Under the pieces are notes generated by a model. That model was not told the origin of the DNA and did no database searches. It saw nothing but the letters and a program-made list of their open reading frames with translations. A DNA stretch of 47,875 bases, from IMG/VR virus record IMGVR_UViG_3300021349_000004, positions 1 to 47,875 of that record. The stretch is one strand, 5' to 3'. Positions 37,911-46,582 of this stretch are shown one piece after another. The translations under genes were made by a program, and so were the position numbers. Origin of the DNA: a virus. The first letter of the stretch is position 1, and every line of letters starts with the position of its first letter.

Positions 37911-40900
37911 CGACAGCCACCGATGGAATTGAACCAATAGTCGTAGGAATTAAGCACGATACCAAAAAGATTCTGGATATTTTTGCATCTGGTGGCACAA
38001 CGTCACGCCCAGTCGAGTACGCGGCAGCTCCTGGGCAACAGACAGATATTGTAATCACAGTAAAGCTTGACGCAACCGGCAGAAATTCTGTCGAGACAAA
38101 CAGACAGGGTTCTTCCGGTGGGGGGCGGGTACAGGTTGTTTCCAGCCCTGCCCCGGCTACGGGGAATGCCCCTGTTGTTTCCAGCCCTGCCCCTGTTGTT
38201 ACCCCTATCCAAAGAAACAGAGATGCCACTGGCAGATTCACCAGCGCCGGACAACGTGCGCACGAACAAGCCACGTCTGGAGGTACATCAACATCCGGTG
38301 GTACATCTGGCCGCCCACAAACATCCACGGGCAGACGAAACGCTGGGGGATCTACAATAAACGGCGACTTGGCTGAAACTGTCGGAATGGCTACGTTGGG
38401 CGGCCCAATAACCGGCATGATTTCTGAAATGATTGGCCTTGGCAGCCAAATCAAAGACACATTTACGGGCGTTGTCAATAAATTCCGTGGAATCCGTGGC
38501 AACCGCAGTACTGGTGACAGGTCGGTTGACGCCCAGATTACCGCAACATCTGAGGTTACAACGGCAGTTCAGGCCAGCAACACTGCGGCTGAGAACCGGA
38601 ACCAACAGCTAATTGGTGCCATATCAACATTGGGCGATGCCCAGGCAGCAGGGCCAGTCCAAAGCGTCGGACAACGGGAGCACGAACAAGCCACAGCCGG
38701 CGATGGTACAACAGCAACAGTTGTAGCGGGCGCGGGCGGGCATGGTGGTACAGGCAGGCCGGGAAACCAGCCTTCAGGCGGTGGGTTATTATCAAGGATC
38801 GGCGATAACATTACTGGTGTGATAGCCGGTGCGATAACCGGTGCGATAACCAGTGGTGCTATCGCTATCACACCGATTATCTTGGGGGCTTTACCTGCTA
38901 CAATAGCTGCTGTCGTGACCGCAGGAGTCGTAGCCGTTGTTGGAAAACGTATCTATGATGCGTACAACGATAAAGAAGGGCAAAAAAAAGAATACGGGGT
39001 ACCAGACGGAGAGGAAGCCAGTCCACTCCAGAAAGCTCGTTATGTTGCAGATAAAGCTGGCGGCGTGGACACTGTGGGGCTTACAGACGACGAAGAAAAA
39101 GCAGCTATAGCCAGGTGGGCCCCAAACGAAGAACAAGCCGCAGCTATGGCCAAGTGGACCCCCCAAGAAGCCACAGCCACAGACGGAAGCAGTACCCCCA
39201 AAGAAGCCACAGCTACAGACGGGAGCAGCCAGCAGGAGCTTAAAAAAGAAGCCGAGATAACCGGCGTTCTTGCTACAGCGCTCAAGGCACAGCAATCGCT
39301 CATTGTCGCAGCCTTCGATGGTGCAAAAGAGCTTATGGCGAATGCCCATATACCAAGAATCAAAATGAGGCACACAGAGGTCGGACGTGTAACCGAGTCG
39401 GGTTCATCACCGAGAACTGCACCTGCCCAAACCACAACCACAAGCCCTGTCGATACATCGTCACCTGGAACCCCTGCGCCCGTCGCAACCACAAGCCCTG
39501 TCGCAACATCATCACCCGGAACCTCCGCACCCGTCCAAACCACAACCACAAGCCCTGTCGCTACATCAGGAAAGAAAAAGAAAGGCAGCGGTAAGGACGA
39601 CTACCAATATGCCGGCCTGGGTTCATTGGCTGAGCATTATGAGTCACGCGGCGATGTTGGGGCAGTGGCCCCGGACGTGAAAGGCTTTGCTTATGGCAAG
39701 TTCCAAATGCACTCCGGCGGTACAGTCGGGGACTTTATCAAACAAAGTCCGTGGGCAAAAGATTTTGAGGGGATGAAGCCTGGCAGCAAGGAATACAACG
39801 AGCAATGGCCAAAAACTGCGGCTAAAAACCCTGAAGCATTTGGTCAGGCACAGTTTGATTTCATTAAAAAAACTCATTATGGGCCAACCGAAAAAAAAGC
39901 CAAAAAAATGGGCATCGACACAACCGATCCCATGTTACAGGAAGTCCTATTTTCCACCGGTACGCAGCATGGACCGGGGGGTGGGCCACAGATATTAGAC
40001 CAGGCTTTCCCAAAAGGAGTGGACCCGAAAACGCTATCAAAAGAGCAAATCAGAGAAAGAATTTACGCTGAACGAGGTAGAAAAAACGCAGACGGCACCT
40101 TAGCACATTTCCCCAGATTAGAAGGAGGCATAAAAGCTCATAACAAGCAGGGGAATAGATTCATAAATGAAAACAAAGACGCTGCAAAAATCGGAGCATT
40201 ATCATCGCCAGAAGTCGCATCAAAAATCGGTCAACCTATTGACCAGTCGATGGTTCCAACAGCCGCAGCGGGTCCAGTGGCACCCGTCCAGGACGTAACC
40301 GCAACTCCCGTCGCTGCCCCATCACCTGAAACCGCACCAGCCCAGGCTGTGACAACCGATGTACAGCGTGGAACAAAAGAACCGAGCATATTTGCGCAGG
40401 CGATGAAAGGCTTGGACCCGAAAACGCTTACCAGCGAACAGCGCAGAGATATGTATTTCGCTGAAAAAAACAGGAAAGACGCGAACGGGAACCTGGTGCA
40501 TCCTCTCACCAAAGCAAAAAGCAAAGATACTCAGAGTGCTCAACCTATTGATGCGGCGACCGCCAGCCAGCCAGCGGAGCCAGTGACACCCGTCCAGACC
40601 GCAACGACAAGCCCTGTCTCGGCCCCAGCACCCGAAACCGCACCAGCCCAGGCCGTGACAACCGATGCGCAGCGTGGGACAAAAGAACCGAGCATATTTG
40701 CACAGGCGCTTAAAGGCGTGGACCCGAAAACGCTGACGAGCGCCCAGCGTAGAGACATGTATTTCGCTGAAAAAAACAGGAAAGACGCAAACGGAAACCT
40801 GGTACATCCCATCACCAAAGCGAAAAGCAAAGACGCTCAAAGCGCTCAACCTATTGAAGCGGCGGCCACCAGCCAGCCAGCCGCAATCGAGCAACCGGCA

Positions 40901-41170
40901 CCAATAGCCAGCAGTCAACAAACACAGCCGCCAGCCCCGGCCCCTATCGTACAGCCCAAACCCGAACCACAACCGGTAGTGATAGCCAACAGCGGGGGCA
41001 GCTCCGGGGGATCATCGGCATCAGGCGGACAGCAGGGCGGATTCCAAAAGCCACAAACAAACAGACGGAACCCATCCCAAATGCAAACACAGACACAAAA
41101 ACAGCCGTCCATCATCCCGTTTGAGTTTGACGACATCATGTTAACCCTTCTGACACACGATTTGATGTGA
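37907..41170 (+). CDS. tape-measure-like protein with lysozyme-like domain
   Basis: 1087 residues. Residues 1-290: low-complexity Ser/Thr/Gly/Pro. About 299-350: hydrophobic helices (NITGVIAGAITGAITSGAIA ... TIAAVVTAGVVAVVG). About 480-560: TSPV/TSSPGT repeats. About 566-700: YAGLGSLAEHYESRGDVGAV ... FAYGKFQMHSGGTVGDFIKQ ... THYGPT, like the lysozyme/chitosanase-type peptidoglycan hydrolases found on phage tails, with Glu576 (AEHYESRG) as candidate catalytic acid. About 790-990: two copies of a 102-residue repeat. A tape measure sets tail length and is ejected; the hydrolase would open the cell wall. Confidence 0.7.
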   Translation: MTTATDGIEPIVVGIKHDTKKILDIFASGGTTSRPVEYAAAPGQQTDIVITVKLDATGRNSVETNRQGSSGGGRVQVVSSPAPATGNAPVVSSPAPVVTPIQRNRDATGRFTSAGQRAHEQATSGGTSTSGGTSGRPQTSTGRRNAGGSTINGDLAETVGMATLGGPITGMISEMIGLGSQIKDTFTGVVNKFRGIRGNRSTGDRSVDAQITATSEVTTAVQASNTAAENRNQQLIGAISTLGDAQAAGPVQSVGQREHEQATAGDGTTATVVAGAGGHGGTGRPGNQPSGGGLLSRIGDNITGVIAGAITGAITSGAIAITPIILGALPATIAAVVTAGVVAVVGKRIYDAYNDKEGQKKEYGVPDGEEASPLQKARYVADKAGGVDTVGLTDDEEKAAIARWAPNEEQAAAMAKWTPQEATATDGSSTPKEATATDGSSQQELKKEAEITGVLATALKAQQSLIVAAFDGAKELMANAHIPRIKMRHTEVGRVTESGSSPRTAPAQTTTTSPVDTSSPGTPAPVATTSPVATSSPGTSAPVQTTTTSPVATSGKKKKGSGKDDYQYAGLGSLAEHYESRGDVGAVAPDVKGFAYGKFQMHSGGTVGDFIKQSPWAKDFEGMKPGSKEYNEQWPKTAAKNPEAFGQAQFDFIKKTHYGPTEKKAKKMGIDTTDPMLQEVLFSTGTQHGPGGGPQILDQAFPKGVDPKTLSKEQIRERIYAERGRKNADGTLAHFPRLEGGIKAHNKQGNRFINENKDAAKIGALSSPEVASKIGQPIDQSMVPTAAAGPVAPVQDVTATPVAAPSPETAPAQAVTTDVQRGTKEPSIFAQAMKGLDPKTLTSEQRRDMYFAEKNRKDANGNLVHPLTKAKSKDTQSAQPIDAATASQPAEPVTPVQTATTSPVSAPAPETAPAQAVTTDAQRGTKEPSIFAQALKGVDPKTLTSAQRRDMYFAEKNRKDANGNLVHPITKAKSKDAQSAQPIEAAATSQPAAIEQPAPIASSQQTQPPAPAPIVQPKPEPQPVVIANSGGSSGGSSASGGQQGGFQKPQTNRRNPSQMQTQTQKQPSIIPFEFDDIMLTLLTHDLM
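40274..40885 (+). repeat. tandem duplication of 306 bp in the tape-measure gene
   Basis: Two adjacent units, 40274-40579 and 40580-40885 (102 codons each), nearly identical in protein: PSIFAQAMKGLDPKTLTSEQ / PSIFAQALKGVDPKTLTSAQ, then RRDMYFAEKNRKDANGNLVH in both. A third, older copy of the core (GVDPKTLSKEQIRERIYAER) sits at the end of the lysozyme-like domain near 40018-40120. Confidence 0.85.
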
Positions 41171-41538
41171 GCAATATGATTTTAGAAGAATACGATCATC
41201 TGATGGGATTATCAATAGCGCCTCAAGACGTTCTGACAACGTATTCAGGCTCAGACGCGCTAAACGAACGGATACAGGAATGGTTCGAGACGCCCGAAGG
41301 CACGGTTGCGGACATGCCCAGTTGGGGCAACTCCCTGGGGGCGCTCCAGCACGAGCCGCCGTCATCCAATCTGGAGGTTATGATGGAATTTCGAATCGTA
41401 AAAAAACTGGCGGCGGATTGCGGCATCCCCATTTACGGCGTCCGGGTCGGTTTTTGGGACATTGACATCTGTAATGTGCAAATTCTTTACGGCTCCGGCA
41501 TGTTCAATAGCGAGGTAAATATCAGAAATGTTATCTAA
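41167..41538 (+). CDS. gp25-like baseplate wedge protein
   Basis: 123 residues, GTG start in a GTGA overlap with the tape-measure stop. GDxx-type segment ALNERIQEWFETPEGTVADM, then PSWGNSLGALQHEP: the gp25/W-like pattern (I-x-x-x-L-x-T-x-x-G-[ET] ... P-x-[YW]-G-[ST]-x-L) of the sheath initiator at the baseplate. Overlaps the gp6-like gene by 11 bases. Confidence 0.85.
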   Translation: MSNMILEEYDHLMGLSIAPQDVLTTYSGSDALNERIQEWFETPEGTVADMPSWGNSLGALQHEPPSSNLEVMMEFRIVKKLAADCGIPIYGVRVGFWDIDICNVQILYGSGMFNSEVNIRNVI

Positions 41539-42940
41539 TGACGAGGCCATTGAGAAATTCAAAGAGATCATCGGCACAAAAGAGGGCTGGCAATATCTCA
41601 AGGATTCACAGTTTGTCAACCATCTGTCAGTGTTTATGTCATGGGCGCTTCGGGCCTCTCAGTATGGGTCAGAGCGGGCAATGCAAGAGCAATTTTTATC
41701 CACTGCCCTTAATCAATCCAGCATTATGGCGCACGCCGAGGACAGAGGCTATATTCCGCGCAAGGCAACCCCTTCGACGGGCATAGTTACGATAAAAAAC
41801 ACTGGCAAAAACGCAGTATCAATCCCAGAAGGGCAAATGTTTAAATCGAATTACGGGATTGATTACCGAATGGCCATCCCCGATACGATTGTTCCCGGTG
41901 CAGTAGCTTACGCGAACGTCAGCCAGTTATCACAACAAGTTATCCTGCATGACGTAACAGCGGAAAAACCATATTACGAAATTCTGTTTGATGCAGCCCT
42001 TACCAGCAGTATCTCTCAAATAGATGTATCTGTTGATCTGCATGACGGGGCTGGATATCTGAGCTGGCAAATAGCCAGGCTGTTTCAAAACACGCTGCCA
42101 GTATCAACTGTATATGACGAATTTTACACGCATACCGGACAGATAGGCATCAGATTCGGAAACGGTGATTATGGAAGTATAATCCCGCTTGGAGCCTCAA
42201 TCAAAATCGTGTTGTGGTTAACCGCTGGCCCTACTGTTTTACAGGCCGGAATGTCGCTTGCCCCAACAGGCGGAGCCGGGATACTGGATATAACAGGCGC
42301 ACCGGCGACCATGACATTTATTATAGGTGTCATGGTAATTGGCGGGGAGCCGGTTGAAACGAGTGAAGAGCTTCGAAAGAATTTATTTTACTGGCCGTTG
42401 TATCAAGAGCAACTTGTTTGGCAGGAAGATTATGAATTCTTTTTAAGACGTGAATTCCCGGAAATATTATGGATAAACGTTTGGGGTGAGACAGAGGCAG
42501 AGTCCGAATCAGGATATAAAAACCTTGAGTTTGTGAACAAGATATTTGTCTCAGCTTATGCCCTAAACAATACCGAGATCGGCACAGACATCATGACTAA
42601 ATTACAGTCTGTGCGGCTGTTGAATCGACGGTTTCAATGGGTGTTTCCGGTTGTCCATTATTTTACGGTCACAATCGTTGGGGCGGTCAGTTCAAAATAC
42701 GCAACAGCAACCGTGCGGGCAAAAATAACAGAAGCACTTGAAACCAATTATGGGCTTAATTCCCGGCTGAGAAAACCTGATGTATTATTGAAAGAAATAT
42801 ACGCCTTGGTTGAAGCCACTGGATATTTTGCAGACGGGGATTATACCGCTGCCCTTGCAGGAAATCATGAGATAACTGCGCTGAATCAAATCATCGCAAT
42901 CAACATGGAATCGTCAATAATTGACCTGACAAGATGGTAA
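41528..42940 (+). CDS. baseplate wedge protein, gp6/gpJ-like
   Basis: 470 residues. ATPSTGIVTIKNTGKNAVSI is the first beta domain of baseplate J proteins, followed by G-x-[DE]-x-E-[ST]-x-E-x-[LM]-R (GGEPVETSEELRKNL), then EILWINVWGETEAESESGYK, and a C-terminal helix/strand domain. gpJ/gp6 forms the iris that opens when the sheath contracts. Stop overlaps the following 24-codon ORF (TAATG). Confidence 0.85.
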   Translation: MLSNDEAIEKFKEIIGTKEGWQYLKDSQFVNHLSVFMSWALRASQYGSERAMQEQFLSTALNQSSIMAHAEDRGYIPRKATPSTGIVTIKNTGKNAVSIPEGQMFKSNYGIDYRMAIPDTIVPGAVAYANVSQLSQQVILHDVTAEKPYYEILFDAALTSSISQIDVSVDLHDGAGYLSWQIARLFQNTLPVSTVYDEFYTHTGQIGIRFGNGDYGSIIPLGASIKIVLWLTAGPTVLQAGMSLAPTGGAGILDITGAPATMTFIIGVMVIGGEPVETSEELRKNLFYWPLYQEQLVWQEDYEFFLRREFPEILWINVWGETEAESESGYKNLEFVNKIFVSAYALNNTEIGTDIMTKLQSVRLLNRRFQWVFPVVHYFTVTIVGAVSSKYATATVRAKITEALETNYGLNSRLRKPDVLLKEIYALVEATGYFADGDYTAALAGNHEITALNQIIAINMESSIIDLTRW

Positions 42941-43014
42941 TGCCCATATACGGCTATCTGGTGATGAGAATGTTTCATGGTTTGCGATATGTTGGTAATG
43001 TGATTTATGGATAA
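42940..43014 (+). CDS. 24-residue micro-ORF bridging gp6 and gpI genes
   Basis: Starts at the ATG inside TAATG of the gp6-like stop and ends 8 bases inside the gpI-like gene: MPIYGYLVMRMFHGLRYVGN-VIYG. Fills the only gap between these two genes exactly, which suggests either a made peptide or a ribosome-relay leader that couples translation. Confidence 0.4.
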   Translation: MPIYGYLVMRMFHGLRYVGNVIYG

Positions 43015-44269
43015 TTGGCTAAAAACAAGATTATCGCCTGTAAAATCAGAAACCCCTCGCTGGACTGAGTTCGCTGAGACGATCCAGCAGCTTTGGGAAG
43101 AAAACTTTGACCCGCTTCTGGCCAGGCAAATCGGGCTTCGTTCGATATTTACCGCAGTCGATGAAGACAAGCATCGGATATTATCTGAGCTTGGCAGGTA
43201 TTACGATATTGATATCCTTGATGACAGTATCCCGATGGCGGTTGTTCAGCGTAGAGTCGAGCTGCTTCAAAAGGATTCGTTAGTGCCGCTTACGGCGTCA
43301 ATCAGGCGTGCTTGTCCTGATGTCGTTATGCAGTGGCGTCCCCTGTATGCGATAAGCGACCGTGAGTATATCGACGGCGAGTTTTATACCGAGGAAGAGA
43401 TACTTCGAGGCTCTGAATCATGGGAAACGACAACGCCACTGCGGCTGGATGGTACGTGGACTGTCCGAGAAACAGACAGTTATCATCTGTCTGTAACCAT
43501 CACAAGCGGGCGGACAGTCCAGCCTGAATGGTTGACAAACGTATCCTGTAGCCTGGACGGGTCCTGGGCGGTCGAGGCCCCAACAGATGTTACTGTGTGT
43601 GTGTCGTGTTACATGACATCACGCGGGAAACTTTACATTGATGAGGCCAATGTAGCAGCACCGGAGCTGATTGAATCTACCGCACGGGCACGGGTAGCAC
43701 TTACCAAACCGCTTCATATTGTGTTTGACGGGCTGATTTGGTCTATTGTGGTTGAATTCCCTGTTATTTGGGGGGACACAACGGATTTGCAGGTGATTAC
43801 ATCACGGAACACAATCCCTGTGTTTTGTTGTTATCTCATACTGGACGGCACCTGGGAAATCGACGGTTCCCGGTTTATGTGTTCGGATAATGGGGATATT
43901 AAGTATCGGTATCCGGTATCTTCTGGGCCGATGCACATAACGGCGAAGTCCGGGATATATGCTCCTGTGTCGGTATGGTCGATGTTCGTGGATGGTACTT
44001 GGCCTGTTGACGGGTCCCGGAAGATTTATGTTGGTTACGGCAGCACAAAATGGAAAACAGCGTTTGATATTCCTGTTGAATTCGGAGGCACAACGTCGAG
44101 ACAATTTGTCACTGGATTTGTTGAATGTGTCTCGGATCATACGGTGGCTGCAATGCAGACAATAATATCCATCGCTGAAATATCATTTGAACCTGTGTCC
44201 ATATTTGCAACATATTTAGATGGAAGTTTACTCATCGACGGCACTTGGGATTTTGGTCCCGGCCTGTAA
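43007..44269 (+). CDS. gpI-like tail protein with LDGTW repeats
   Basis: 420 residues. N-terminus (residues 1-110): RWTEFAETIQQLWEENFDPL, then IFTAVDEDKHRILSELGRYY as in P2 gpI-type wedge proteins. From residue about 140: repeats of L-[DR]-G-[TS]-W (LRLDGTWTV, CSLDGSWAV, LILDGTWEIDGSR, MFVDGTWPVDGSR, LIDGTWDFGPGL), each a short beta hairpin. The repeats could form the connection between baseplate and fibre. No coiled coil seen. Confidence 0.7.
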   Translation: MDNWLKTRLSPVKSETPRWTEFAETIQQLWEENFDPLLARQIGLRSIFTAVDEDKHRILSELGRYYDIDILDDSIPMAVVQRRVELLQKDSLVPLTASIRRACPDVVMQWRPLYAISDREYIDGEFYTEEEILRGSESWETTTPLRLDGTWTVRETDSYHLSVTITSGRTVQPEWLTNVSCSLDGSWAVEAPTDVTVCVSCYMTSRGKLYIDEANVAAPELIESTARARVALTKPLHIVFDGLIWSIVVEFPVIWGDTTDLQVITSRNTIPVFCCYLILDGTWEIDGSRFMCSDNGDIKYRYPVSSGPMHITAKSGIYAPVSVWSMFVDGTWPVDGSRKIYVGYGSTKWKTAFDIPVEFGGTTSRQFVTGFVECVSDHTVAAMQTIISIAEISFEPVSIFATYLDGSLLIDGTWDFGPGL

Positions 44270-44298
44270 TTAATCAATTTTAAATAACGAGGCGAGAT

Positions 44299-44676
44299 AT
44301 GTCAAATACAGCCAGTACGATTTTATTAAAACCGCTACTTGTATCAGTGTTTTCGGCAAAAGCCATTGCCGGGGCAACTGCCGTATTCGGTGACGGCGGG
44401 CATGATGCGGATGATTTGCCGATAGCAATTGAGGCGGATCAGATTGCATTGCATCACCAGTTGATCGAAACGACAATCCCGGAGGCGGATATTTCGGTGA
44501 CAATTGACGGGAATGTCATGATAACCGGAAGACTGGCGCAAGCCGATTTAGTAGGTGAAACCGTCAGTGAGTTTGGAATAAAAATTGATGGCGATATGGT
44601 TGGAATCCGTAACTCAGCGCCAAAGATCAAACAATCTGATGAAGAATTCGAAACAGTTATAACGTTTGTTTTTTAA
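44299..44676 (+). CDS. hypothetical tail-fibre region protein (125 aa)
   Basis: Hydrophobic N-terminal third (STILLKPLLVSVFSAKAIAG), then beta-rich (ISVTIDGNVMITGRLAQADL). RBS ACGAGGCGAGAT. Between gpI and the fibre genes. Function unknown. Confidence 0.5.
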   Translation: MSNTASTILLKPLLVSVFSAKAIAGATAVFGDGGHDADDLPIAIEADQIALHHQLIETTIPEADISVTIDGNVMITGRLAQADLVGETVSEFGIKIDGDMVGIRNSAPKIKQSDEEFETVITFVF

Positions 44677-44690
44677 TGTGAGGTGAATAT

Positions 44691-44909
44691 ATGACACTAC
44701 CCCATTACCCGATTACACCGATACCAGATACCGCACCGCCCGCAGCACCCAGTCTATGGAATACGCGATATTCGGAAATTGACGAAAACTTTGACACGGT
44801 AGATGAAGCTATAGCTGGAATCAATGAGTCTATCGCAGCGATAAACCCAGTTGTGACACAGTTGCAAACTGATTCTTTCCCATCTTTCTTTAATATGTTT
44901 GCCTTTTAA
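44691..44909 (+). CDS. short fibre-collar protein (72 aa)
   Basis: MTLPHYPITPIPDTAPPAAP, then SLWNTRYSEIDENFDTVDEA. The block A-[AP]-S/A-LWN-x-RY-x-EIDENF occurs again at the start of the gene at 46583, so both begin with the same attachment module. The C-terminal third is helical. Probably a fibre-docking or trimerisation module. Confidence 0.55.
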   Translation: MTLPHYPITPIPDTAPPAAPSLWNTRYSEIDENFDTVDEAIAGINESIAAINPVVTQLQTDSFPSFFNMFAF

Positions 44910-44920
44910 GGAGGTATTTT

Positions 44921-45271
44921 ATGTCAGTTACAAACACAAGAGGCGTTATAGCTACGCTGTTCCCTGCATCGACTTCCGAGGCGCAATTATATGCGGTGCC
45001 AGCCGGTACCGTACTCGACGGGGTGTTAAGAATCAGCAACCAGGACGCCGAAGAGTCCAGCTACCGAATTGCCCATTGTCCGGCAGCGCACGGCGATAAT
45101 GCCGCCACCAATACGGACTGGGTTGCTTATGATGTGGCTATTGCCGCCGTGGGCGGAGCGCCTCATGAATATTCGATTCATGCCAAGGCAACCGAGACGA
45201 TCCGGGTAAAGGCCGGGACAGCGAGCAAGATTACGTTTCATCTTTCCGGCAATAAGGAGGTGACAACGTGA
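44921..45271 (+). CDS. small beta-rich virion protein (116 aa)
   Basis: Strong RBS AAGGAGGTATTTT. VLDGVLRISNQDAEESSYRI, then DWVAYDVAIAAVGGAPHEYS and TASKITFHLSGN. Looks like a beta-sandwich, as in small phage decoration or fibre-neck proteins. Stop overlaps the next GTG. Confidence 0.5.
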   Translation: MSVTNTRGVIATLFPASTSEAQLYAVPAGTVLDGVLRISNQDAEESSYRIAHCPAAHGDNAATNTDWVAYDVAIAAVGGAPHEYSIHAKATETIRVKAGTASKITFHLSGNKEVTT

Positions 45272-46302
45272 TAAGCATACCGCAACCATCATCATCAACG
45301 ATTATCAGCGATCAAATAAGATTATCATCTGCTCTCGTTTGCTCAGGTGTACTGATACAAGGGGTAAATACAGGATCAATTGCTTGGGCGGTCGCATCTG
45401 GCGATTATGCAGGAGTAATGGGAGCTATTTTTAACAGCGCGTTTAGGTTATCGACACCAGCCATGAATGATTTACGAACTATGTCTGAGATATCGGCGTC
45501 GAGTGTGGCTATGACCGCGATTGCTGCCTCCAGCGATGCTATGGAGGCCATCTTGGACATTGATGACATTACCATGCCTGTTTTTGTAGCATCGAGCACT
45601 GCGATGACTGCGATCGCTGCCTCCAGTGTCGCAATGGGGTTGCTGGCCGCGTCCAGCACTGCGATGACGGCTACCGCAGCATCAAGTGTGGCTATGGCTG
45701 CTATCTCTATGTCCCTCACCGCCATGACTGTGATTGCTGCCTCCAGTGTCGCTCGCCCAATATTTCTGGGAGCAGCATATAGTGTGGGAAGAGGTATTGA
45801 CACACTGGGCGCATGTGGCAACTCTACGATGCAAGATTTGAATGCTTTCTCTGCCGTGGCTATATCCGCCAGTTGTCTCAGGTCTATATGCTCAAGCGCT
45901 GCCGTCGCAACTTTTGTTGAATCAGCATTGCAGCCTTTTGCGTTGTCCATTATTACAGCATTAGGTAGTGGTGCTGGAGCAGGTTTTTTCTCTTCAATGG
46001 GGACAGGGGCTGCGGCTGCGCTCGTGGGCGGAAGCGGAGTTTATAATTGGAACTATAATGCAAACGCACCTATATTGTGTATCCCATACTCATGCGTTGG
46101 TTCGGGTGCGGCATCGAACTCGTGTACGGCGCATAGCACCTGCTACTTAACCGGAGCAGCCGTGTCAATTAGCGTCTCTAACCCTGGCCCAACCGTCTTT
46201 TTCCCACCATTAGTGTCGTTGCGGGGTATTCTGTTCTCAGGGAGTGATCCGTCGTTCAATTTCACTATTTCATGCGGTTATCATTATTATACTGCTGTTT
46301 AA
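45268..46302 (+). CDS. tail fibre protein with SSxAMxAIAA repeats
   Basis: 344 residues, GTG start after AAGGAGGTGACAAC. Residues about 77-162: ten-residue repeats of S-S-x-A-M-x-A-I-A-A (ISASSVAMTAIAASSDAMEA ... MTVIAASSVA), which form a beta-solenoid or collagen-like rod in phage fibres. Then a Cys-rich, Gly/Ser-rich globular C-terminus. Likely a receptor-binding or rod protein. Confidence 0.6.
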   Translation: MISIPQPSSSTIISDQIRLSSALVCSGVLIQGVNTGSIAWAVASGDYAGVMGAIFNSAFRLSTPAMNDLRTMSEISASSVAMTAIAASSDAMEAILDIDDITMPVFVASSTAMTAIAASSVAMGLLAASSTAMTATAASSVAMAAISMSLTAMTVIAASSVARPIFLGAAYSVGRGIDTLGACGNSTMQDLNAFSAVAISASCLRSICSSAAVATFVESALQPFALSIITALGSGAGAGFFSSMGTGAAAALVGGSGVYNWNYNANAPILCIPYSCVGSGAASNSCTAHSTCYLTGAAVSISVSNPGPTVFFPPLVSLRGILFSGSDPSFNFTISCGYHYYTAV

Positions 46303-46327
46303 AAAAATGTAACAAAGGGAAAAGACC

Positions 46328-46566
46328 ATGACAACATTGCAGAAACAAATAGAGAATATGTCTGTCAGAATTCAGGCTATTGAAAATAAAAATACCGGGC
46401 CAGGTATTGTAACAAAACTTGAGTTCCAAAACGGGTGTTGCAAAGGCAACAACTGTCTGCCGAGTTTATCGACTTGGCGGATATCAATACCCAGAATGGC
46501 ATCGCGTATCTTGTGTCAGAGGGCTTACTCACGCAGGAACGCGGAACAGCAATCATAACGCCGTAA
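46328..46566 (+). pseudogene. frameshifted coiled-coil fibre accessory gene
   Basis: The start (MTTLQKQIENMSVRIQAIEN) is a coiled coil in frame 1 at 46328. From about 46462 coding sense is found only in the -1 frame (EFIDLADINTQNGIAYLVSE, then GLLTQERGTAIITP, stop TAA 46564-46566). The frame-1 continuation to 46558 is Arg/Ser/Cys-rich nonsense. The switch must lie between 46423 and 46462. Cause: a base error, a real indel, or a programmed shift; there is no standard slippery heptamer. Confidence 0.5.
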
Positions 46567-46582
46567 ACAGGGAGAAACACCT

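Noticed and set aside
37795-38502. 235-codon minus-strand ORF opposite the tape-measure start
   Set aside because: Pro/Val-rich antisense of a low-complexity plus-strand gene, no context.
45405-45950. 181-codon minus-strand ORF opposite the fibre repeats
   Set aside because: Open only because the 30-bp repeats contain no stops on that strand; the plus-strand gene has a strong ribosome binding site and operon context.
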